A stretch of 36,927 nt of DNA from Anaerolineae bacterium (GTDB taxonomy: Bacteria; Chloroflexota; Anaerolineae; Epilineales; JAHCIE01), in NCBI GenBank assembly GCA_026129165.1, contig JAHCIP010000019.1:1-36927 (forward strand), in the 5' to 3' direction. A model generated the notes under the pieces. The model did no database searches. It worked only from the letters and a program-made list of their open reading frames with translations, and had not been told where the DNA came from. This document shows, in pieces, positions 18,518-25,427 of this stretch; position 1 is the first letter of the stretch, and every line of letters starts with the position of its first letter. A program made the translations under genes and the position numbers.

Positions 18518-18718
18518 ATGGCCCTGTCCTGGAAACCGCTGATTGGTCTCGCGGTGTTGGCCCTGGTCTGCTGGCTGAGCCTGCTGGCCTTGTCGCAGGC
18601 GACTTCAGACTCCCTGGCGGCCAGCCCACTAGCTCAGGCCTCGCCCACCGCGGCGAACCAGACCTTCCTTCCCCATATCGAACGCGCGGCAACCTTCGCG
18701 GCTCGGCGTGGGTTCTAA
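18518..18718 (+). CDS. 66-residue secreted miniprotein with F-L-P-H-I motif
   Basis: AAGGAG (18507-18512) stands 5 bases before the ATG, and a promoter lies upstream, so expression is credible despite the size. Residues 1-35 form a clear signal peptide (W-K-P-L-I-G-L-A-V-L-A-L-V-C-W-L-S-L-L-A-L). The rest is a short Ala/Ser/Pro spacer, then Q-T-F-L-P-H-I-E-R-A and a basic tail A-A-R-R-G-F. The F-L-P-H-I motif also ends both subtilase-like proteins in this window. The family is not recognised; it may be a stub of a longer surface protein or a genuine short one. Its stop codon overlaps that of the convergent livF gene. Confidence 0.55.
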   Translation: MALSWKPLIGLAVLALVCWLSLLALSQATSDSLAASPLAQASPTAANQTFLPHIERAATFAARRGF

Positions 18719-19425
18719 GCCGCTACCTCCCCCAAATAAACGCGCCGAATGTCCGGATTGTGGAGGAGTTCCTGGGCTGGTCCTGATAGCGCCATGGCCC
18801 CGTTCTGGAGCACATAACCTCGGTGGGCAATGCTCAGCGCCACCTGGGCATTCTGCTCGACCACGAAGATCGTCACGCCCTGGGCATTCACCTGCTGGAT
18901 CAGCTCGAAGCTTTGCTGAACCAGCTTCGGGGCCAGCCCCATACTCGGCTCGTCCATGCAGATGAGGCGGGGCCGGCTCATCAAGGCGCGGCCGAGAGCC
19001 AGCATCTGCTGTTCCCCCCCGCTCAGCGTGCCGCCCGACTGGCCCAGCCGTTCTTTGAGGCGAGGGAACAGGTCCAACACGCGGGCCAAGTCGTCGCCAA
19101 TGGCCTTGTCCCGCCGCGTGTAGGCGCCCATGAGCAGGTTCTCGCGCACCGTCATGCGCGGAAAGATGCGGCGAGCCTCGGGCACAGAGGCCAGCCCGCG
19201 CCGCACGCGCTGCGGTGTCGCCAGGCTCGTGATGTCTTCGCCATCCAGGACGACCTGCCCCCCCCTCGGCTTGACCAGCCCCAGGATCGTCTTCATCGTG
19301 GTGCTCTTGCCCGACGCATTCCCACCCAGCAGGCACACAATCTCGCCCTGCCGCACCTCCAGGCTCACATCAAACAACGCCTGGATCGGCCCATAGAACG
19401 CATTGATGTTATGTAATGAAAGCAT
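18715..19425 (-). CDS. livF: Branched-chain amino acid ABC transporter ATP-binding protein LivF
   Basis: This 236-residue cytoplasmic ATPase of a LIV-type importer has Walker A G-G-N-A-S-G-K-S-T, signature L-S-G-G-E-Q-Q-M-L-A-L-G-R-A and Walker B R-L-I-C-M-D-E-P-S-M-G-L-A-P. The early N-I-N-A-F-Y-G-P-I-Q-A-L segment and short length are diagnostic for LivF rather than LivG. GAGGAG lies 6 bases before ATG 19423-19425; the in-frame extension upstream overlaps the end of livG and is rejected. It is the last gene of the liv operon, 10 bases after livG. Confidence 0.92.
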   Translation of the reverse strand: MLSLHNINAFYGPIQALFDVSLEVRQGEIVCLLGGNASGKSTTMKTILGLVKPRGGQVVLDGEDITSLATPQRVRRGLASVPEARRIFPRMTVRENLLMGAYTRRDKAIGDDLARVLDLFPRLKERLGQSGGTLSGGEQQMLALGRALMSRPRLICMDEPSMGLAPKLVQQSFELIQQVNAQGVTIFVVEQNAQVALSIAHRGYVLQNGAMALSGPAQELLHNPDIRRVYLGEVAA

Positions 19426-19435
19426 CTTATACTCC

Positions 19436-20284
19436 TCATGCCGCCCGGCCAAGATACGCTTCTACCACCAGCGGGTCGTGGCGGACCTGCGCTGGCGTCC
19501 CTTCCGCGATCTTCGCCCCGTGGTCGAGGACGATGACGCGGTCGGACAATTGCATCACCAGGTCTAGTTTGTGCTCGATGAGCAGGATGGTCAGCCCGAA
19601 CTCGCGGCGAATCAGGGCGATGAGGTCTTGCAACTCGCGCGTCTCGGCCGGGTTCATCCCCGCACACGGCTCGTCCAGCAGCAGCAAGCGCGGCTGGAGG
19701 GCCAGGGCGCGGGCGATCTCGACCCGCCGCCGATTGGCGTAGGACAGCGACAGGGCCGGGTCCTCCCAGCGCGGCGTCAGGCGCTCGCCAAAGATGCCCA
19801 GGATGGACCGGGTCTCCTCGGCCAGCCGGGTCTCCTCACCCTGGACGCGAGGTGGCTGAACGACCGCCAGCGCCGCTTCCCACGGCAGCCGCAGCCACGG
19901 TGCGACGACCCGACCAACCGGGCCAAGCCTCGCGACCAGTCCAGCGCCGGGGCGCTGCGCGTCGAGGTGAACATGCGCGCCGACGCGCACATTGTCGGCC
20001 ACGCTCAGCCCGGCGAACACCCGCCCTTGCTGGAACGTACGCGCCACGCCCCGCGCCGCGACCTGGGCCGTCGGCAGGCCAGTGATGTCCTGCCTGTCCA
20101 GGGCGACGCGGCCCGCTGACGGTGGGTAGATGCCCGTCACCAGGTTGAACACCGTCGTCTTGCCCGCGCCGTTGGGTCCAATCAGGCTGACCAACTCGCC
20201 TTCCTCTACACTGAGGCTGACATTGTCCACCGCCCGCAGCCCACCGAAGGATTTGCTTAAACCATTAATTTCCAGGAAGGCCAT
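19436..20284 (-). CDS. livG: Branched-chain amino acid ABC transporter ATP-binding protein LivG
   Basis: This 282-residue ATPase has Walker A G-P-N-G-A-G-K-T-T-V-F-N, signature L-S-Y-A-N-R-R-R-V-E-I-A-R-A-L, Walker B L-L-L-L-D-E-P-C-A-G-M-N-P and the LivG-typical C-terminal extension with V-V-E-A-Y-L-G-R. A roughly 30-residue insert before the signature is somewhat longer than in classical LivG. It begins 3 bases after the fused permease gene and is followed closely by livF. Confidence 0.92.
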   Translation of the reverse strand: MAFLEINGLSKSFGGLRAVDNVSLSVEEGELVSLIGPNGAGKTTVFNLVTGIYPPSAGRVALDRQDITGLPTAQVAARGVARTFQQGRVFAGLSVADNVRVGAHVHLDAQRPGAGLVARLGPVGRVVAPWLRLPWEAALAVVQPPRVQGEETRLAEETRSILGIFGERLTPRWEDPALSLSYANRRRVEIARALALQPRLLLLDEPCAGMNPAETRELQDLIALIRREFGLTILLIEHKLDLVMQLSDRVIVLDHGAKIAEGTPAQVRHDPLVVEAYLGRAA

Positions 20285-20287
20285 AAG

Positions 20288-22198
20288 TTACTTCCCCTGC
20301 GTCCCCGCGAATTCTGGCTGCGTCCCTAGCCCTGGCTCAGGCGACTTGACGCCGACGTTCGTCTGACCCCGGCTGAGCGACTGCTTCGGCTCGCGGCCCA
20401 ACAGCCCTTGCGGGCGGAAGCGCACCAGCAGCAGCAGTAGGACGCCATAGAGCAACCAGCGCGCGTCGGCGACGGGTCGCGCGACTTCAGGCAGGGCGAT
20501 GAGCAGGACCGCGCTGGCGACCACACCCGGCACGCTACCTAGCCCGCCCAGGATGACCATCGTCAGTACCAGCACCGAGATGGCGGGGGTGAAGATGTCG
20601 GGGCTGATGTAGGTGCTAGAGTGGGCGAACAGCGCGCCGCCCACGGCCGCCACCGCCGCGCCCAGCCCAAACGCCAGCGCCTTGTACTGCCCCGTCTCGA
20701 TGCCGTAGGTCTCGGCGGCCAACTCGTCCTCGCGGATCGCGCCCAGCGTGCGCCCCAGTTGTGAGCGTCCGAGCCGCGTCAGCGTCCACGCACTCACGGC
20801 GACAAGAACGAGGGCCAGGTAGTAGTAGGGCCGCGCCCCGACGAACAGCAAGCCGCCGAGCCGGGGAGCGGGGATGCCGAACAAGCCCAGTGGGCCATTG
20901 GTTAGCCCTTCCCAGTTGAGAATGGTCTGCGTCACAATCTCGGCCAGGCCAAGCGTCGCTATCGCCAGGTAGTTGCCGCGCAGCCGTAGCGCCGGGTAAG
21001 CCAGGGCCACGCCCAGGATAGCGGCCAGAATAGCGGAGGCCGGCAGGGCGATCCAGAACGGTAGCCCCGCCTTAGCCGTCAGCAGGGCTGAGCCGTAAGC
21101 GCCAATGGCGAACAGGCCGGCCTGGCCGAGCGACACCTGCCCCGCACCCGCGACCAGGTTGAGGCCCAAGGCCAGCAGCGCATAGACCAGGCCGATGAAC
21201 AGCACCTGGACAACGTAGTCGCTGTTGGGAATCAGTGGCAACAGGACGGCGGCCAGGACAACGCCCACGAGGACCGAGCGAGGAACCCGGCGCGGCTTGC
21301 CGACGCTGAAGAACACACCCGTCGTCACTTCATAGCCGCGCTGGGCCGCCCGGCCCAACAACCCCTCCGGCCGCAACGCCAGAATCAGCACCAGGACGAG
21401 AAAGGCCGCCAGGTTACGGTAGCTTAGCCCGATGTACGCCGTCGCCAGGCTCTCGATCTGACCCAGCAGCAGCCCGCCGACCAGCGCCGCTGGCAGGCTG
21501 GTGATACCGCCCAGCAGCGCGGCGATGAGTCCCTTCAGGCCCGCGCTAAAGCCCATGGCCGGATTGACACTGTTGTAGTAGATGCCCAGCAGCGTCCCGG
21601 CGATGCCGGCCAACGCCGAAGCGATGCCGAAGACCAGCGAGCGCGCCTGGTCCACATCCACGCCCATCTGGAGCGCCGCGTCGCGGTCCTGCGCCGCCGC
21701 CCGCACGCCGGAGCCGAGCCGTGTGTGGTAGAGGAAGAGGTACAGCCCGCCGATACAGCCTAAGCTGATCAGCGCGATGAGGATGTCGAGCAGCCCGACG
21801 TTGACCCCACCCACCGCCAGCCGCCAGGTGGGAAGCGGCGCATTGAACGCCCGCGTCTCCGGCTTGAACAGGAGCAAGCCCAGGTTATCCAGGATAAACG
21901 CGACGGCGACGGTGCTCAGCAGCGGCGCGATGGGCGGCGCGCCTTCCAGCGGCCGCAGGGCGACGCGCTCGATGAGGACGCCGAGCAGCCCGCAGCCGAG
22001 GGCCGCCGCCAGCAGCGCGGCCCACAGCGGCCAGCCCAGTTGGCTGATGAGCGCCCAGCCGACATAGGCCCCAATCATAAACACCGACCCCTTACTGAAG
22101 TTGACCAGGTTGGCGACGCTGAAGATGAGCGCCATCCCGACCGCCAGCAAGACGTAGATGTTGCCGAGTACCAGCCCATTGATGACTTGGTCGAGCAT
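20288..22198 (-). CDS. Fused LivH-LivM permease of a branched-chain amino acid ABC transporter
   Basis: This 636-residue membrane protein contains both permeases. Residues 1 to about 285 match LivH: L-D-Q-V-I-N-G-L-V-L-G-N-I-Y, then R-A-A-A-Q-D-R-D-A-A-L-Q-M-G-V as the ATPase-contact loop. Residues about 310-620 match LivM: V-L-F-I-G-L-V-Y-A-L-L-A-L-G-L-N-L, S-L-G-Q-A-G-L-F-A-I-G-A-Y, and a second contact loop with G-A-I-R-E-D-E-L-A-A. The two halves are joined by a 25-residue linker with no stop or break. Each half should span the membrane about eight times. AGGAGGG stands directly before ATG 22198. Confidence 0.92.
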   Translation of the reverse strand: MLDQVINGLVLGNIYVLLAVGMALIFSVANLVNFSKGSVFMIGAYVGWALISQLGWPLWAALLAAALGCGLLGVLIERVALRPLEGAPPIAPLLSTVAVAFILDNLGLLLFKPETRAFNAPLPTWRLAVGGVNVGLLDILIALISLGCIGGLYLFLYHTRLGSGVRAAAQDRDAALQMGVDVDQARSLVFGIASALAGIAGTLLGIYYNSVNPAMGFSAGLKGLIAALLGGITSLPAALVGGLLLGQIESLATAYIGLSYRNLAAFLVLVLILALRPEGLLGRAAQRGYEVTTGVFFSVGKPRRVPRSVLVGVVLAAVLLPLIPNSDYVVQVLFIGLVYALLALGLNLVAGAGQVSLGQAGLFAIGAYGSALLTAKAGLPFWIALPASAILAAILGVALAYPALRLRGNYLAIATLGLAEIVTQTILNWEGLTNGPLGLFGIPAPRLGGLLFVGARPYYYLALVLVAVSAWTLTRLGRSQLGRTLGAIREDELAAETYGIETGQYKALAFGLGAAVAAVGGALFAHSSTYISPDIFTPAISVLVLTMVILGGLGSVPGVVASAVLLIALPEVARPVADARWLLYGVLLLLLVRFRPQGLLGREPKQSLSRGQTNVGVKSPEPGLGTQPEFAGTQGK

Positions 22199-22327
22199 CC
22201 ACCCTCCTAAACCGACCTGCCGTCTCGGATCACCGCCGATGAGGCCGGGGCTATGGACCTCGGCTTAACGTCCTCCTTCGCGGACGTGATCTACGTCCAG
22301 GCCGACGTTCTGCGGTACTGGCCCGTT

Positions 22328-23352
22328 TCAGGCGGGACAGCCGACCAGAGCGTTCGCGTATGCCTCGCGCACCCTCGGCAGGACCACGCGGCCCAGCAAC
22401 TCGGTCGAGCGCAGCAGCCTGGCGTGGGGAATCTGCGGGAAGCGCGTGTGCAGCGCGATATGCGTCAGCCCCAGTTCGAGGGCTGGCGGGCAACTCATCG
22501 GCCACCTGCTCCGGCGTACCGATGAGCATATCCACCTGGGCCAGGCAGACGGCCAGGTCATCGTCGTTGGCGACACGCGGCCGCCTAAGGCGAAGGGTGT
22601 GCTCGTAATACCCCCGCGCCCCGCGCTCGCCCATCGCCAGCGCGTCGGCCTCGCTGTCCGAGACATAGACCATCCACGTCTTCTGCGTGAAACGGTCGTC
22701 CGTCCTGTGGCCCGCCTGCCGCAGACTCGCCTGATAGGTAGCGATGAGCGTCTGGGACAGGCTGACCGGGTTGCCGCGCGAGAGCATCAGGTGCATGTCG
22801 CGCTCGCCCGCCATCTGCGCCGTGTCGGTATGGCTGGCGGCCAGCCAGACCAGGTCGCGCCAGGGCCGCGGCGGCGTCGGCGCCAGCCGCCCCTTCTCGA
22901 TGTGGTAGTGTTCGCCGTGGTAGCTAAACGTCTCGCCAGTCCACGCCTGCTGGAGGATGTCCAGCCCCTCGCGCAGCCGGTCGCGCTTGCTGGCGGGCGC
23001 GACCCCAAACGCGGCGAAGTCGCTCGGTGAGAAGCCCGCCCCGATGCCAGTGCGAAACGACCGCCCGTGATGATGTCGGCTTCGGCCACCTGCTCCGCCA
23101 CCTGGAGCGGGTGGTAGAAGGGCAGCAGGGTGACGCCCGTGCCAGCGTGATGCGGCGCGTGTGCTCCGCCGCCTTGATGATGAACAGCAGCGGCGCGGGC
23201 AGCCGACCTGCCTCCAGCCCGCCGTGATGCTCCGCGAACCAGACGGTATCAATGCCGACCTCGTCGGCCACGACCACCTGCTCCAGCGCCCTCGGTACAC
23301 CTGGGGTGTCGTCGGCGTACAGATGAAGGATCGTAAACTGTGGATGAGACAT
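22328..23352 (-). pseudogene. Luciferase-like (LLM class) flavin oxidoreductase, three frameshifts
   Basis: Pieces in three frames add up to one bacterial-luciferase-type monooxygenase. It starts at ATG 23350-23352 after GAAGGA and begins M-S-H-P-Q-F-T-I-L-H-L-Y, followed by T-V-W-F-A-E-H-H. The frame moves near 23138-23145 into L-L-P-F-Y-H-P-L-Q-V-A-E-Q, near 23045-23055 into G-I-G-A-G-F-S-P-S-D-F-A-A-F-G-V, and near 22477-22488 into L-E-L-G-L-T-H-I-A-L-H. The stop is TGA 22328-22330. The family uses FMNH2 or F420H2. All breaks are single-base and leave homology intact on both sides. It lies between the binding protein and permease genes of the liv operon. Confidence 0.7.
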
Positions 23353-23758
23353 TAGATTTCCTTCGTGGCTCGTCCCAGACCCAAAGCCTGGGTCGATCCA
23401 GTTGCGTGATGATTCCCAATCCTGGTTCACCAGAGATGCGGACAGGCCTTCTCGACTCGTAAGCGCTGGGCGACATGAACCGTATACTGAATGTTGTGAG
23501 TGCTCGTTCCATCCCGCTGACCACTTCGATCCAGCGGGGACTTCAGCTCCTTCGAAGCTTCCCCACACCGAGTTCAATTCGGGCACCCCAGTAGCAGCAA
23601 AAACCCACTTGCTCCCACCGGAAGTCGAATGCATGCGCCACCGGCGCCCCTGACCTGGCCTTCATAATGTGGCCCTTCTCGCGGGTCCGTGCCTCGTTTC
23701 CACTAGGAGTCCCTCAACCTCATGTCTACTCCTTATGTCGCTTAACGACTGGCTTCTT
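23353..23758. other. 406-base stretch without a supported gene
   Basis: The region separates two frameshifted genes of the liv operon. It holds a small hairpin, GACCCA (23378-23383) with TGGGTC (23389-23394), just ahead of the oxidoreductase start. It also holds open minus-strand frames continuous with both neighbours, but no recognised domain, promoter or RNA. Part of it may be degraded coding sequence of the upstream binding protein. Confidence 0.4.
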
Positions 23759-24867
23759 TCATAGAGCGCCCACTTGTCCCCCTGAATCATCGGCCCAGAT
23801 GCGGCAGTTCTGGTCGAACTGAATCTTGCCGTAGGCCACGCTGGGGACAGCAGACTTGACCATCGCCTCGCGGATCGCCTTGCGGTCGAAGCCACCCTTC
23901 TCAATCGCGGGCCAGCACCTTGACGCCGTCATAGGCCTGGGCCGCGAAGCTGTCGGCGTCTCCTTGTAGGTTTCCTGGAACTTCTTGACGAACGCCTGGA
24001 CCTCGGGGCGCGGTTCTTCGGGGAAGAAGCCGCTGGTGGTATACACACCGTCACCGCCTTGCCGCCCAACTCGATGAACTTGGGCGAGTAGCACGCGCCG
24101 TTGGCGACTTTGGGCACGTTCAGGTTGACGTCCTGCGCCTGGCGCGAGATGAGCGAGCCGTCGTTGTAGTACGACACCAGCACCAGCGCGTCGGGCTTGG
24201 CATCACGCGCCTTCGTGAGCGCCGAACGGAAGTCCTTCTCGTTGGGGAGATAAGCCTCAACATCCACAATCTCCGCGCCTAGCTCCTTGGCCTTCTTGAT
24301 GAACAGGTCCTGCGTCACCTTGCCCCAGTCGGTGTTGAGGTGGAACACGGCCAGCCGCTTGAAGCCCAACTCCTTGACGGTGTACTCGGCCAACTGGGGC
24401 GCATCCTCCAGCTGGCTGCGGCTCGTGCCGAAGATGTATTCGCCGGTATCGGTGAAGTTGGGGTGCGAGTTGGTGATGCCCAACTGGACCAGGCCGGCCT
24501 GGTTGTAGATGGGCGAGGCCGCCATAGAGGCCGGGCTGGCGAAGTCGCCAATCACGGCCAGGATGCGCTTGTCGGCCACAAACTTCTGGGCGATGGGCGG
24601 CGTCTGCTTCGGGTCGCTCTGGCTGTCCTCGTAGATCAGCTCGACGGGCTTGCCGCGCACGCCGCCGGCCTTGTTGATCTCGTCCAGCGCCAACTGGAAA
24701 CCCTGCTTCCAGATGCGGCCATACTCGGCGTTGTCGCCCGTAAACGGCCCTGTTACCCCAATATAGACTTTATCGGGCGTCGCTGCGCTGCTCGCCCCAC
24801 ATGCCGCCAGCGCTACCGCCAGCAAACCGACCACCATCAGAATGAGAATAGATCGAGCGCGTGACAT
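23759..24867 (-). pseudogene. Branched-chain amino acid ABC transporter substrate-binding lipoprotein, multiple frameshifts
   Basis: The start is ATG 24865-24867, preceded by AAAGGA. A lipoprotein signal with lipobox L-A-A-C (Cys23) leads into a LivJ/LivK-type periplasmic-binding fold: V-Y-I-G-V-T-G-P-F-T-G, Y-G-R-I-W-K-Q-G-F-Q-L-A-L-D-E-I-N-K-A-G-G, A-V-I-G-D-F-A-S-P-A-S. The reading frame breaks near 24048-24054, 23949-23958 and 23903-23912. A fourth shift lies in a run of five C at 23778-23782; correcting it gives G-D-K-W-A-L-Y-E-R in place of the present end. The protein would be anchored outside the membrane and deliver Leu/Ile/Val or related ligands to the permease. Either the gene is dying or the base calls are wrong here. 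Confidence 0.8.
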
Positions 24868-25166
24868 CGTTTGGTCCTTTCTCAGCGAGTCGTCGTCCGA
24901 AGACGATCCACCGGCACAATAAAACAGCCTGGGAGAGTCTCCCAGGCTGTGATAAGCCCTAGTCTCTACCCCACGTCCCTTCATGCTGTAGCGCGGGAAC
25001 GCGGAGCGCCAGGTTGGTATTGGTCGTCTTCGAGCCAACAGGTCACGAGTCCAGCAAGGCGCTCAACGCTCCCGCTGGCAACAGACGCAGCGCAGAATAA
25101 AATTGGCGGTGTACTCACCGCGTCGGTCGGATCGAAACACAGGCCAGTCCCTCGTCTGACGATATT
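24868..25166 (-). promoter_or_regulatory. Structured 5' leader with intrinsic terminator (candidate attenuator/riboswitch) of the liv operon
   Basis: About 300 untranslated bases follow the promoter. In transcript order they contain a perfect hairpin with stem GCGGTG/CACCGC and loop AGTA, a CCAGC/GCTGG stem, the segment AACCTGGCGCTCCGCG, and a strong terminator. The terminator has 10-bp GC-rich arms (24940-24949 and 24925-24934), a 5-base loop and TTTTATT. A terminator between promoter and start codon is the mark of transcription attenuation. GGCT/AGCC just upstream (around 24944-24960) could form a competing stem. A T-box for leucine, isoleucine or valine would make sense, but the canonical T-box sequence is not matched. 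Confidence 0.6.
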
Positions 25167-25172
25167 GCGGCG

Positions 25173-25201
25173 ATTATACAGGGTGGAAATGGGTTTGTCA
25201 A
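25173..25201 (-). promoter_or_regulatory. Perfect-consensus sigma70 promoter of the liv operon
   Basis: On the minus strand TTGACA (25196-25201) and TATAAT (25173-25178) are both exact consensus, with the optimal 17-base spacer (25179-25195). This is the strongest promoter in the window. Transcription should begin near 25166. Confidence 0.85.
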
Positions 25202-25264
25202 GGGGGTGTGAAGGTTTAACCCCGTAGAATCATACTTTCGGTGGATTTTTTGGAGTTGCCACGC

Positions 25265-25363
25265 GGGGCTAAAGCCCCCACGCCAGGCAGGCAAAGCCCA
25301 AGGGGCTGGAGAGTTAGCCCGTCAGGGCTTTGTTTGAGTAGCCCAGTGGCTTCAGCCCTGGGC
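25265..25363. repeat. Palindrome-rich intergenic element (GGGGCTAAAGCCCC type)
   Basis: Within 100 bases lie GGGGCTAAAGCCCC (25265-25278), further alternating AAGCCC and GGGCT blocks and a larger palindrome around 25341-25363 (GCCCAGTGGC... GCCCTGGGC). The whole could fold into several stacked hairpins. It sits between the divergent promoters of the liv operon and the GT9 gene. Confidence 0.65.
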
Positions 25364-25380
25364 GGACGCCCGTTTTCAAG

Positions 25381-25409
25381 TTGCATGTCGGCGTTATTCC
25401 CGCTACACT
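25381..25409 (+). promoter_or_regulatory. Sigma70-type promoter of the heptosyltransferase-like gene
   Basis: TTGCAT (25381-25386), 17 bases, TACACT (25404-25409). Transcription would start about 12 bases before the ATG at 25428, leaving a very short leader with no ribosome site. Confidence 0.5.
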
Positions 25410-25427
25410 TAGCCCGCACGACACCCT

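Noticed and set aside
23353-23634. Longer N-terminus of the luciferase-like protein
   Set aside because: The frame is open upstream to 23634, but the residues match no part of the family, and ATG 23352 has a good ribosome site directly before the conserved start.
23664-23755. Leader peptide (short ATG frame after AAGGAG near 23720 on the minus strand)
   Set aside because: The same bases are in frame with the likely displaced C-terminus of the binding protein, so the short frame is probably accidental.
24868-25166. Canonical T-box riboswitch
   Set aside because: The T-box core sequence is imperfect (two extra bases between TGG and CCGCG) and no convincing specifier loop or AG bulge was found, so only an attenuator-like leader is claimed.
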